A DNA stretch of 64,000 bases from positions 2,790,001 to 2,854,000 of the forward strand of contig OX637801.1 of NCBI GenBank assembly GCA_951802425.1. Direction: 5' to 3'. Source of the stretch: Clavaria fumosa. Its lineage: Eukaryota > Basidiomycota > Agaricomycetes > Agaricales > Clavariaceae. Below, piece after piece: positions 42,961 to 56,365 of this stretch. Numbering within the stretch: position 1 is the first letter of the stretch; each line of letters begins with the position of its first letter. The translations under genes and the position numbers were made by a program. The notes below the pieces were generated by a model. That model ran no database searches, was not told the origin of the DNA, and saw only the letters and a list, made by a program, of their open reading frames with translations.

Positions 42961-44066
42961 TGGCCATATATCATTCTAGGTGTTCTAAATCAGAGGAATA
43001 CATACAACACTGGAAAATGGTAATGAGAACCAATTCATACATGCTGCTACCAGGGTCTGGTGACTCGACCAATCAGTCTTTATCAGGACAAAAGGAAACG
43101 AAACGGTTCACATACCAGTGTCAACGGATGACATGATTGTGATGGGAAATACCAGGGCTGCAGTGGATAGGGTAAAATCGGAACTCCAGGAATCATTTGA
43201 GATAACGGACCAAGGGGAGCTCACTTGGCTCCTTGGATTCGAGGTGCGCCGGGATAGAGCTGCGAGGACGGTGAGCATCAATCAAAGAGCATACATTGAC
43301 GCACTTGCACGATGTTTTGGCCTTGAGAATGCCCATGCCGTACACATCCCTATGGACCCCGCGATGCCTCTGACGAAGGAGCAATGCCCTCAAAAGGCGT
43401 TAGACGTACCCTACCAGGAGGCGTGCGGCGGTGTGCTGTGGCCAGCGGTCATAACTCGCCCCGACATCCAGCTCGCTGTCGGCATCCTGTCCCAGTTCAC
43501 TCAGAACCCAGCGCACGAGCACTGGCAAGCTCTAAAACGAGTTGTCAGCTATCTGAACACGACGAAGGACATGTGGCTTACCCTGGGCAGTGCGGGATCC
43601 CGACCACAAATCTACTCGGATGCAGACTGGGCCTCGCAAGCCGACCGACACTCGATATCGGGTTTCGTCGCTCGAGTTGGGCGTGGCATGGTGACTTGGT
43701 CGTCGAAGCGCCAAACGCTGGTGGTACAGTCAAGCACTGAGGCGGAGTATATAGCCGCTGCCCACGCTGCACGAGAAATTTGCTGGCTACGGAGTTTCTT
43801 AGACGAGCTAGATGCGGCAGAGCCCGGACCAACGATCCTCCTATTGGACAACCAATCAATGATAGCGATCATCGAGAATAACAAATTTCACGCGAGAACA
43901 AAACACATCGACATCCGATACCACTTCATTCGTGAAGCTGTCGAGCAAGGGACGATCGCAGTCAGCTACGTACCCACCAGCGAAAACGTAGCCAATGGTT
44001 TTACAAAGCCGCTGCCCCAACCCGCATTCGAGATCTTCGTCCGTGAACTCGCGCTGTTGTCTGCTT

Positions 44067-44075
44067 GAAGGGGAG
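44067..44075 (+). other. Polypurine tract of the copia element
   Basis: GAAGGGGAG directly precedes the 3' LTR and overlaps the end of the pol ORF (stop TGA at 44066-44068). Confidence 0.75.
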
Positions 44076-44307
44076 TGACGGTAATCAACCGGCCACCTTA
44101 CATAATCTCATTTGCCTATTTGGGTATTGCACTTTGCGCTTGTACAGCCCAGTCCGTACTATGACTGAGCTGTGAGTCTTATTGTTTTTCATCACCCATT
44201 TTACATTTTCTGATGTCCTAATGTAGAACAGAACTACATTAGGTAGCTTGCTACTAAGTCCATACTACGACTGAGCTAACAGAACTACACTAGCCTTAAT
44301 TTCTTTA
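44076..44307 (+). repeat. 3' LTR of the copia element
   Basis: Same length as the 5' LTR, with 8 transitions and no indels. Begins right after the polypurine tract GAAGGGGAG. Confidence 0.93.
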
Positions 44308-44312
44308 AGTGA

Positions 44313-44863
44313 AAATCATCTGATGCAGATGGTGATTGGTTTCCCTCCTTCTTTGCATAGTGAAAATCCCCTGATTCCAGTGGTGCAGCAAAATCACCTG
44401 CAACCTGTTTTGCACTGAGTTTTGGGTGAAACTCATAAATCACATAATATGTCAGTGATTTCCACTAGCCCATGGGCACACAGTGATAGTTATGAGTGCA
44501 TTTACAGTATTACTATAGTAAAATATAACATGTTGGCTGGCAGTACAGTTCTGTGCATTCTGTCTTGCCTCTCAAACTACTCAAGCCATTTTTGACAGGC
44601 TCAAGAGCTTTAAGGACCTTTCCAGGCTGAAGGGCAGCCATAACAGTGGCATAAGGAGAGAAGGTGTAACACCACTTGCGCACCAGCTGCACCTTCATGC
44701 TGCCCAGTATGCCTGTCCTCTTATGCATATATGCTCTTATGCTTATGCAAAGGTCAGCTCTGCTGAGACAATCTACGTTGGGCGGTTACGTTATTATTAA
44801 TAATAAGCAGCATGTCTACAGCTGCTTATCTTTATCGTACTAACGACAAATGTTCCATTCGAG
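44313..44863. other. Intergenic DNA between the repeat island and the gene block
   Basis: A short tandem (GTGAAAATCATCTGATGCAG / GTGAAAATCCCCTGATTCCAG) lies just outside the copia element. The rest, including the terminator region of the glucanase gene, shows no ORF of note. Confidence 0.5.
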
Positions 44864-47177
44864 CTACGAGCGATACGGATCACACACGTGCGGGTTGTGG
44901 AATGCCGAGGGGTCTTTTGTGAAAAATCCCAATTCTGCCGCCATAAAATATGACCTGACAACAAGCAGCGAATCAGCCACCAACCAAACATCAAGAACGT
45001 AAAGAGGCTCGTCAAACCATTGTCTTCCTAACCCCTTTCCTGCGTCATCAATGGTTTCGACCTTGAAATTCCAGAACTGGTTCGTAGACACACGTCAGTC
45101 ATCAGCGCGCGCCCAGGTGCCCGTCCGCAAGATGGAAGCGGAAGAAGTCACAAATTGTCCAGGAGACGTACAATCCACCCTGCGCCTTGCGAATACGCCA
45201 GCTTCTGCGCGTCTGCCCACTTGTAGAGGAACTCGTCGCTAGCTTTGAATTGGGTAGATAGAGCCCCTAAGTAATATGTTCACGGAAAACGAATAAACAA
45301 GCATGGACCATGAGCGCACATTCGCCGAACCAAAGCGGTGTATTTCCTTGATTTTCGTCGGCTTGGAGGCGATTCAGATCTACGAGTTCGACGGTTGGTA
45401 GCGGGACAGGACGAGGAACGCTATCGGGCTCACTGCAGATGTGTTTGAGATAAGCATATTCGTTTGGCTCCGCAACACCCTGGACAACCAGGAATGAAAT
45501 GAAGTGACTTATTTGCACATACGTGAAAACGCACCCCATAGCTATAATATTTTAATAAGAATTGTGAATGTGTGCGTGTTGATTGGGTGCGATAGACTTA
45601 CGAATAATATATATGGCTGTCATACGCTTGTGGCCCATCTTGTGCATTTGCGGGATTGGGGGGATTATTATACTGCCAACTGATATCCATGAAGCTGCAA
45701 CGGCGGGTTAGGATTACGATTCCAGTCAAAAGACAAACAAATTCACTTGGTGTACAGTGGCTCCCACTGCGTCATAACTGAGTCCACGTCAAAGAATCCC
45801 TGGGATCGGAGTTCTTCAAAAATAGGGATGGCTTTCCTGAGGCCGATTCGGACATCCGGGGGGAGCAAGTCACAAGCACGATCAAGGCGACTGGTGAAAC
45901 TGGCAGCGAGAGTGAACATATCAGTGTTTCTCCGAATGTAACAATGTCGCTTGAGGAGCGGTAAGGTGTCGGAGATACCAAGAAGCATCTCCATTACCCG
46001 TACAGTTTTGACGAAGTGCTGCTGGACTGGATGTATAGATAAGCATCAGCAGTGAACCATGAACATCGACGTACAGTCTCCGAAACCGGGCGTTTGGTAG
46101 GCATCCGTTACTGGTTCGTTGACGGCTTCAATAGCTATAACACTTGAGAAGGCGGGATCACGGTGAGCGAGAGCGGTCATGATCGCAGTCCAAGTGAGGG
46201 CACGCTGATAATTATAGGGGGTCTAGAGGGTATGGACATTGAGTTGAGGGCATCAAGGCGAGCATCCCAACGACTCAACGTAGAATTGGACATTGGCCGT
46301 GCATCTGAAACCACCCTATGAGAGGCTATGGGCTCAATCTCAACGCAGCACATACCGGCCAGCGAACATTTGATTAGGACTTTGAACACCAGGTAATGCA
46401 TGATGGTCAAGGATTGCGGAAATTCCCGCTTTTTTCAGCATGGCAAGACCTCGTCGCTTAAAACCAATGTCCCGTCATTTGGTCAACATTGACCATTCAT
46501 TGAATGAACTGACCAGATGATGAATACCGCCACGGGGGTAGTATTCGGTTGTCCTATCCACAAGAGACTCGATGATCCAGTAGCCAATCTGAAACGACGC
46601 GTTCACGCTGAGCCTAGCATGAGGCGCAATACACTCACAGGAATTCGAACAGTGTTTATGCCAAGTGCGACCAGCTGATTCACATCTTCTTGAGTGAACC
46701 AAGTGTCCCTGAGATATCCGGTCAGCATATCCGCCTTGAAAAGATATGAAGATGCATCACCAATGTTGGCGAAACTTTTCGTCTACTGTATCAGGATGCG
46801 CTTTAGCAAAGGCGCTGTGGTTTGATTCTGAGCCCAGTGTAATCAGAACGAGAGAAATGACCCTTACAATTCGGACGCGATGCATGCTGAACAGTCGTCA
46901 CACAATTCTCCGCCCATATTAACCCATGCTGGAACACTATATCGGGACTCGAAGATCGAAAAGTTGATCCAGTGAACCTACCTTTGGGCAACATCCAGGG
47001 CTCTAGGACAAGCCTAAGAACGACTTCTGCCTCAGAGGCGGATAGAGAAGAATGAAAGATATTATATACTAACCAAGAACCGAGGTTGACACCATAGATT
47101 TTTGACGGAAGGCCAGCCTTTGCGATAAGGAAGAGAGATAATAAGACTGCGATTAAGAGTGCGTTCAAGGACAGCAT
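44864..47177 (-). CDS. exg1: Secreted exo-beta-1,3-glucanase (GH5 family), 16 exons
   Basis: Hydrolyses beta-1,3-glucan from chain ends; acts in the cell wall or secreted space. The start (47177) gives a signal peptide MLSLNALLIAVLLSLFLIAK, then SKIYGVNLGSWLVLEPWMLP. Other signatures after splicing: CDDCSACIASEF, VRIPIGYWIIESLVDR, AILDHHALPGVQSPNQMFAG, acid/base Glu in AIEAVNEPVTDAYQTPG, FMDISWQYNNPPNPAN, nucleophile Glu in TPLWFGEWAL, and FWNFKVETIDDA. Exons (plus coordinates): 47177-47074, 47013-46982, 46928-46868, 46814-46761, 46708-46639, 46588-46514, 46456-46356, 46304-46280, 46222-46075, 46026-45747, 45694-45602, 45541-45535, 45479-45320, 45266-45172, 45076-45018, 44954-44864. They sum to 1455 nt (484 residues). 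Exon 12 is only 7 nt. Shares a 276-bp divergent promoter region with ALF1. Confidence 0.93.
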
Positions 47178-47453
47178 GAGGGGATTCCGCGCCGGGAGTA
47201 CAGTATGTGACAGGAGGTGGTGACAGTTCGAGAGCCAGCGGCTGGAGCGTACTGTGCAACCCTGGTTTCATATATGAACCAGAACCGTCGGTGACGGTAT
47301 CCTGTTGCAAATAAGACCAGGAGTATTAGAGTTCTGGCTGAGCGGGGTGGGATATAGGGTGAACATTGGGCATTGGCAGCTACGCCACATGGCGGCTCCC
47401 ATAAGGCTCATTGCAGAGGCGTTTTCGGCTAAAACGCGACACCGCAGGGCAAA
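47178..47453. promoter_or_regulatory. Divergent intergenic region, glucanase / ALF1
   Basis: Only 276 bp separate the two start codons, so both promoters must lie here or overlap into 5' exons. I see no clear TATA box. Confidence 0.5.
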
Positions 47454-48368
47454 ATGTCGAGTACAGTTACCGCCTGGGTATTATCCGCTGATACACGGTC
47501 TGAACGTCGATTCGATCTCTATCTCACAGTGGAGCAGCTCAAAGTACGTGTCGAACGACTGTGATCATTCATTGTTAACAATTGTTCTATAGTCCAAGCT
47601 AGAGCACATCACGGGCATTCCGCCGCGGAATCAACGAATATTACTGTTGAACAGCGAACATGATTCTGCGCCCATCGCGATGCTTGCGGACGAGAGCAAG
47701 GCTCTAGGATTTTACGACATGAAGGACTGGCAGGTCTTGAAGGTACAACCATAAAATGCGACACGATATCTGACCTTTTTGATGTGACTACCCAGGTAGA
47801 AGACACGGACCCAACTTCTTTCACAGGACAGCTGAATGACTTAAGCCAAGTGGAAAAATTTGAGTTGAGCGACGAAGCGTATGCTCAGAGAGGAGGTACG
47901 AGGCGTCCATGTCATCTCTCATTCAGATAATTGAGAGCAAATAAAATTGGAAGACTCTGTCCTTGCCTACAAGCAACACCATAAATTGGGTAGATTTGCC
48001 CCAAAGCAGCAACCGCAGCCCGAATCGCAATCAAGGATCAACATCCTACCTATCGGTTCACGTTGCGAGGTGGATTCTACCGAGGAGGGATTCCGGAAAC
48101 GGGGAACTGTGCGGTTCGTCGGTCTCACCAAGTTCGCTACTGGTACGTGGGTTGGTGTCGAGTATGACGAGCCAATCGGCAAGAATGATGGCTCGTAAGT
48201 CACAATAACTGTTTACAGTTAGGCTGCATGGACTGACCGTGGACATGCAGTGTGCAAGGAGAAAGGTATTTTGAATGTCAACCAAAATATGGGAGTTTTG
48301 TGAGACCTTCTATGGTAAAGACTGGGGATTTTCCTGTTGAAGAAATCGACCTTGACGAGGAGATGTGA
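47454..48368 (+). CDS. ALF1: Tubulin-folding cofactor B (ubiquitin-like plus CAP-Gly)
   Basis: Binds alpha-tubulin and works with cofactor E in tubulin folding and turnover in the cytoplasm. Exons 47454-47543, 47593-47742, 47796-47895, 47954-48194 and 48251-48368 sum to 699 nt (232 residues). The N-terminal ubiquitin-like domain spans about residues 5-85 ([20 protein letters not shown]). A linker includes [20 protein letters not shown]. The CAP-Gly domain (about 145-220) has [18 protein letters not shown] and [14 protein letters not shown]. The C-terminus is EEIDLDEEM, the acidic tail typical of cofactor B. Length and domain order match the family. Start chosen for the ubiquitin-like fold and the first ATG. 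Confidence 0.95.
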
Positions 48369-48628
48369 AGGCGCAGTTCCTATTCACTTGACTCATGCTG
48401 ATTGTAATCAACCCATCGACCGATGGATACCGTACATGCATGACCGCCCAAGAAGGCTGTCGAAGTTTACAGACGAATGACCCATGTGATTAGTCAGCTC
48501 TCCAGCAAAGGACGCGCGTCCAGTGGACCTTTGGTCAACTACAAAAGGCCACCCCTCTGTAGATTCTCGCCGTCCGACAGCACTATCTCTGCTCTGACCT
48601 TACTCTGGTACAACGCAATACGTACATC
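48369..48628. other. Intergenic, ALF1 to CDC48
   Basis: 260 bp holding the ALF1 terminator and CDC48 promoter. No ORF. Confidence 0.5.
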
Positions 48629-51615
<2,987 letters not shown>

Positions 51616-51853
51616 AGGAAGCCTGAGCAACCTTGAACAATATATGTTAGACGTTTCATCCGTTTGTGTATAATAGAACAAACGCTCGCGCACACTACTT
51701 ATACGGGCGCGTGCATAGTCAAATGGGTTTCGAGCCACGTGATCTGGCGCGGGGCTGGCGCGGGGACGATCATCCTCTTCTTTCTCGCATTTGAGAGAGA
51801 CCAGACGAACTTCGTCGGTCGCAGTTTCTTCTTATCATCACCAGGGCCCCACG
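51616..51853. other. Intergenic, CDC48 to DGAT2
   Basis: 238 bp; terminator of CDC48 and promoter of the acyltransferase. No gene. Confidence 0.5.
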
Positions 51854-53714
51854 ATGGACCCAGCCCGCACGCTGTCTGCTGCTCACCGCTCTCTCTCTTC
51901 CTCTTCCTTGAGAGATAGGCTCTCAAAGCTTACCACTCCTTTGAGCCCCGCATCCGTCCTTCACGCCAATGTCAAGTTGAGGAGTTCACGACGCTCTTTC
52001 TACCGACTCATTTTTTGCTAACCATTTGTCGCTATAATCGGATAGCTTTGTACCTGCTAAGATCCCGCGCAAGAGAAGGCTCCAAACCCTAGTTGTCGCC
52101 GTGTGGACTACGATGATCGTCACCACGACCTGTCTCTTTTTGCTTTTGTGGTGCCTATTTACTTCTCAGTGCTCGATTATTCATTGCATTAATCCTTTCC
52201 TACATTCGCTTCAGCTCGTGGCCCCCTCTGTGGCCATTTATAGCCGTGTACATGATTTGGGTAAGATACATTGATTCCAGCCCAGAGGACGGTGGGAGGC
52301 GAAGCGAATGGTTTCGCTCGATCAAATTATGGAAGTACTTCGCCGATTATTATCCATCTTTGTGGGTTCCTCCATACATGCGCTGCTTATCCAAGATTGA
52401 TAAGCCGTGCATCTCGTTAAATGCATGGTTTGCGAAGCTTTATCAAGGCCAGTCGCACACACTGTTGATCTATCATTGATAGAGGAAGGCTGACCTTGTT
52501 GAGTAGGAGGCGGACCTTCCCGCAGACCGGCCGTACGTTTTTGGAGCCCATCCGCACGGTCAGTTTTGCACATCATCCGTAATAGAGTTGTGCCCAGGCA
52601 TTCATGCGTGGATCCTTTTACCTAGGTATCGTTGGGGTGTACGTCCTCGATGCCCGTCGCAATTGTTGCGATTCACTCAGGATCATGTATGCGCCGTTTT
52701 TTACAGGGGCGCATTCGCGACGTTCGCTCTTGAAGGTTGACTCTCATTCGTTTGACACAGTTCTGTACTTAAAATCCGTCCGTCATAGCAACAGGCTTCT
52801 CTGAAGCCTTCCCAGGAATTCGGCCTCATTTACTTACACTCACCTCAAATTTCCAGTTGCCTTTCTACCGGGATATCTTGCTCGCGCTCGGGATATGCTC
52901 TGTGTCAAAGAAGTCGTGCTCAAACATCCTCAGAGCTGGTCCGGGCAGCGCGATTACGATCGTCGTCGGTGGGGCGGCGGAGAGCCTGAGTGCCCATCCT
53001 GGGACGGCGGACCTCACTCTGAGAAAAAGACTGGGCTTCATCAAAGTCGCAATACAGCACGGGTCTGTGATGCTTTGCGAGGCCTCAGCTCAACCTGACG
53101 GCTTCACCTTTTGCTCAGGGCCGACCTTGTGCCAGTATTTTCGTTTGGAGAGAATGATGTTGGTCGTTGTCTATTTTGCTGCCGCCATTGATTTTGGTGC
53201 TGAGCGAAGTCGGGCAGATATGGCAGCAGATGCCGAACGATCGCGGTACTACTGTGTACAGGCTTCAGAAAAAATTCCAAACCGTCTTCGGGTTCACGCT
53301 ACCTCTTTTTCATGGTCGGGGACTGTTTAATTGTCTGTGCATCATCACGTCGTCAGCTATGCGTGTCATTCTTGAGTGATTGATTCTGGGGGTAGATAAC
53401 TTGGGTCTGATGCCATATCGACGGAGCCTTGTTTCTGTCAGTGAGTACTATCATTCTTCTGCAATCTGCCTCGATGATTCTGATTCGCATGGTTTTTAGT
53501 TGGTCGACCGATACGCGTAGAGCAGTGCGACAAACCAGGAATAGATGAAGTCATGAGGGTGCAAAAAATGTACATTGAAGAGCTAACTCGGTACGTCCGT
53601 TCTCCCCAATGACAGTATTGTCATTGCTTAGACTGCATCCTGAACAGCATATGGAACGCTTATAAAGATCAATTCGCCAAGGCCAGGACGAGAGAGCTCA
53701 GTATCATCGAATGA
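51854..53714 (+). CDS. DGA1: Diacylglycerol O-acyltransferase, DGAT2 type
   Basis: Makes triacylglycerol from diacylglycerol and acyl-CoA at the ER and lipid droplets. From ATG 51854: MDPARTLSAAHRSL, basic IPRKRRLQTLVVAVWTT leading into a hydrophobic membrane hairpin (TTTCLFLLLC, WPPLWPFIAVYMIW), then RYIDSSPEDGGRRSEWFRS and LWKYFADYYPS. The catalytic block is YVFGAHPHG (family HPHG motif), then GAFATFALEATGFSEAFPG and FYRDILLALGICSVSKKSC. Further on come GGAAESLSAHPGT, GFIKVAIQHG, ADLVPVFSFGEND, FGFTLPLFHGRGL, GLMPYRRSLVSVIGRPI and the end AKARTRELSIIE. At least ten introns; one exon is 13 nt (52626-52638). The splice path between YYPS (52360) and EADLPADRPYVF (52507) is ambiguous: either one 141-bp intron or a 16-nt exon in between. 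Confidence 0.93.
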
Positions 53715-54214
53715 CTTGGAGCGGTGTCAAGGACTTTAGACGCGGATGATGATACATGAATAACATTGTCTCTCCACCTGTTATTCTAGCATTGCATGTC
53801 AGCCATATCGGTGTTGTACTTTTTTATTGTGAAAGAGTCCATTTGGCGAAATATTGGCAAGATTTAGCTGGCTGAATTCTAAGATCACGTACTGTAGCAG
53901 TAGGACGGTTGCTTGAACGCCTTACGAGCTGAATGGCGGCTGGCAATGAGCGATAGCCAGGAAAGGAAATCGATCTACTGTAAATGGGGAGGCTGACAGC
54001 ATAGCCGAGTAGGAGGAATCGGTATAAGTACCATTCCATCTTCCTAAGCTCGTCAATTCCTTTCTTTCTCTCTATTACCCAACTACTTTGATCCCGGTGA
54101 TCCTTCCTGTTTTTTTTTCTTCGTTTCATCGCGACGGGCTTCGCTTCATACTCTCATTCAATTCCAACCTTCGCGCATTCTCTTTCTAAAAAACGAAAAC
54201 TCACAAACCTCACT
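53715..54214. other. Intergenic, DGAT2 to secreted-protein gene
   Basis: 500 bp. Pyrimidine-rich just before 54215, common in fungal promoters. A minus-strand ORF (53824-54129) has no recognisable content. Confidence 0.5.
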
Positions 54215-55951
54215 ATGGTCATTCTCACACCGCGATTCAATATCCTCGCCGCATTCTGCTTCTTGGCCGTCCTCTCTGATTTTGCAGGCGCAGCAGTCCT
54301 CCCTAGTTCCGTCTCTGTCATCAACAGCGGCGACATGAAGCGAGAGCAAATCCCCCTCCCTGCCTCAGCCGAGACCACCCAAATCAGGAGCCCCCACGCT
54401 GGTGCTCACAACAAACACCACAAGCAAGATGGGAAGAAGGCAAAGAAGACCAAGCCCCACCATAAATCGGTACGTTGTTGCCCTCCTTTAACTGCATGGT
54501 CACATAAGTTGACGAGCGCTGCGTGCAGCGCAATGTGCTTGACTACTTCCTCACTGAAGGCCCCTTCTTCCCGCCTTCGCTGTTCTCTAAGCGTGCAATC
54601 CTCATCTCTAGGCTAAAATCGCCCTCATATGTTCTCTACACCCCTCGTTCCTTCGAAGACGGCGCACAAAAACCCATTTCCATGACTCGCCGGTTCGACA
54701 TTGAGAGCGGAGTTCCCGGGGTAATTGACGTTATGGTGTGTTTTACATCCCGTCGTTATGCGAATAGACTTAAGGGAACGTTCCACTCAGAGCAAAGTCG
54801 CCGGTTCACCCAATACGAGGATCGCCTCTCTAAATCTCGAATCGAGCGCGGACAACTCGTCCTTCGTGATGAACGCGTCTGAGCATAATATGACTCAGAT
54901 CTTTCTCGCCCCTGTGCCTGAGGGTCTCGCGACTCCCTTCGCTAGCGCCATGCTTGATCCCGGAAACGAACACTTGGTCAATCTCCGGATGGAGCTGTTC
55001 AATGCTACCAAAGTGGACGTAGACCCTTATTGCATGACGTACAACCCACAGGCGACTCAAGCGGAACCCCTGCGTGCCAAGATGTGCTCCATGAATAGCA
55101 CTGAGCATGAGTGCCAAATCTTCAGTTATAATTCAGAAACCGGCATCATCAGACCAATGTGGTTTGACGGAGGGAATGACGGGAAGACCGACGAGATGAG
55201 CAGTGATGTGGAATCGCCAACGGCTACGAATTCGGCCAGCCCCATGGCCACCAACGTAACCGAAAGGTCTGGCCCACCAAACTCGACGGACTCTTCTAAT
55301 AGCACGCTCAGTACTCAAGATACTGGCGCCTCCCCGCCGCAGAGCGTCACGCTCGTGTTTACGCCATCTACGCCTGCCGCCCCGATGCAAGACCCCGACT
55401 CGGGCTCGAGCTCCTCTGACACAACGGAGACAGAGTCCATGGATATGACCTCGGCGACCTCCTCTGGAACGACAATGACCAGTAGCACGATTGCTAGCAC
55501 ATCATCGATAGCAGCTGCTGAAGCTGGTAGCAGCATGACGAGCACTACCACAGCATCGACCCGGGCAGCGACAAGTTCCGGTACTGCCAGTTTTAGTTCA
55601 AGCCCAGACTTGAATGTCGAGGTAGCCCCAGCTTCCAATACGCATTCCTCATCAGAGATGGCGTCAGCAACCATTGCAACTCCAACGTCGGCAACCGATT
55701 GGGTCTCAAAGTCGGCAACTGGTTCAGTCTTAGCGCCGGCGACTGGCACGATGGCCTCGTCAATGGATGTAGAAGCTATTGCATCTATGATTGCGGCTTC
55801 AAATGTTTTCGCTATACCCGCTCAGGCGACCACGACTGTCGTTGCAGTCGCTGAAGGACCGAGTACTGCTTCTGGTGAGCCTTCGATGACACTTGTCAGC
55901 ACCGCTCCTTATGATTGGTATTCTTCTAGAAAAGCTTTAGATGTCAAATGA
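54215..55951 (+). CDS. Secreted, N-glycosylated, Ser/Thr-rich protein (unknown function)
   Basis: ATG 54215 gives a signal peptide (ILAAFCFLAVLSDFAGAAVL). Exons 54215-54469, 54529-54735 and 54791-55951 sum to 1623 nt (540 residues); both introns are GT-AG and keep frame. After a basic stretch (HNKHHKQDGKKAKKTKPHHK) comes a folded-looking region (about 85-250) including DYFLTEGPFFPPSLFS, FDIESGVPGVIDVM and IFLAPVPEGLATPFASAM. Potential N-glycosylation sites include NSS, NAS, NMT, NAT and NST. The C-terminal half is low-complexity Ser/Thr/Ala, likely O-mannosylated. No hydrophobic C-terminus, so no GPI signal seen. I do not recognise the family. Confidence 0.82.
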
Positions 55952-56365
55952 GAGGATAGTTAAATCGGATTGAGTGGAGCACGCGTTGGGATACAAATTG
56001 GAATACATGGATTGCAACCTAGCTTGACGGTTTGAGGACGCCTTGCACCACACCAAGAGTGAGACATGAGATCGAATGCTTTCTGGCAGTTGTGGGTAAA
56101 CCAACATCGTAGGGCAAATGATGAAGTTAGGGTAGAGCAGCATGATACAGTGCGGATCAGTACGACTGAGAGCGAATGCAGTGGTCATGAGCCATAATGA
56201 GAGTGGAGTAAGTGGTTTGGAACAGGCGCTGCATGACGGACAATTGACCCGCCGTCGCAGAAACCGAAGCACAACAGGCGCAACTTGTCGCTTGCAAGCT
56301 AAGTAAGATTTGGTATCGGCTCGGTGGGAAATGAAGGATGGGAGTGACAAGGCCAGCGGAGGCGG
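55952..56365. other. Convergent intergenic region
   Basis: Lies between the 3' ends of the secreted-protein gene and the BTB gene. ORFs here are noise; no RNA gene recognised. Confidence 0.45.

Larger units (their letters stand above)
40073..43062. mobile_element. 3-kb repeat-rich insertion in copia RT, 9-bp target duplication
   Basis: The RT sequence is cut after ACTCGACCA (40064-40072) and resumes with the same 9 bp at 43063-43071. Between them are a TATATTG-rich tandem array, a palindrome with 768-bp arms, and a second tandem array. The outer ends (GGCCATGTAGG… and …AGGGTCTGGTG) do not form obvious TIRs. A 9-bp duplication fits Mutator-like elements (8 bp would fit hAT). No transposase gene inside, so it is non-autonomous. 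Confidence 0.85.
36897..44068 (+). pseudogene. Copia gag-pol polyprotein (one nonsense codon, one insertion)
   Basis: ORF 36897-39974 begins MRSSTQNDMPNPN. Gag is followed by the zinc knuckle CATCKRMNHKTEDC (about residue 262), protease VILDSGATAHFCP, the integrase finger (HHVFGHVNY…CDACAQAK), and the DDE core (HMDVWGP, YLRSDRGGEF, VVERWNRT). RT begins WDIVNRPPDKPVIP and reaches SAYLNADLQDEVYLEAPDG. A TGA at 39972-39974 precedes KGLYGLKQAGRRWYKRM. After the 3-kb insertion the frame resumes at about 43064, with the RT catalytic Asp pair in PVSTDDMIVMG, then RNase H (YSDADWASQAD, STEAEYIAA, TKHIDIRYHFIRE) to a stop at 44066-44068. Nearly intact otherwise, so decay is recent. Confidence 0.93.
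36661..44307 (+). mobile_element. Full-length Ty1/copia element split by a 3-kb insertion
   Basis: 5' LTR 36661-36892 and 3' LTR 44076-44307, both 232 bp, with the 5-bp target duplication AGTGA at 36656-36660 and 44308-44312. The single gag-pol ORF starts 4 bp after the 5' LTR, and a polypurine tract (44067-44075) abuts the 3' LTR. Without the insert (40073-43062) the element is about 4.66 kb. The LTRs differ at 8 positions, all transitions. Confidence 0.96.

Noticed and set aside
47062..47310. Minus-strand ORF extending upstream of the glucanase start
   Set aside because: Different frame from the signal peptide; the ATG at 47177 gives a clear secretory leader.
53824..54129. 101-codon minus-strand ORF upstream of the secreted-protein gene
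   Set aside because: Lies in a pyrimidine-rich promoter region; basic low-complexity start, no recognisable content.
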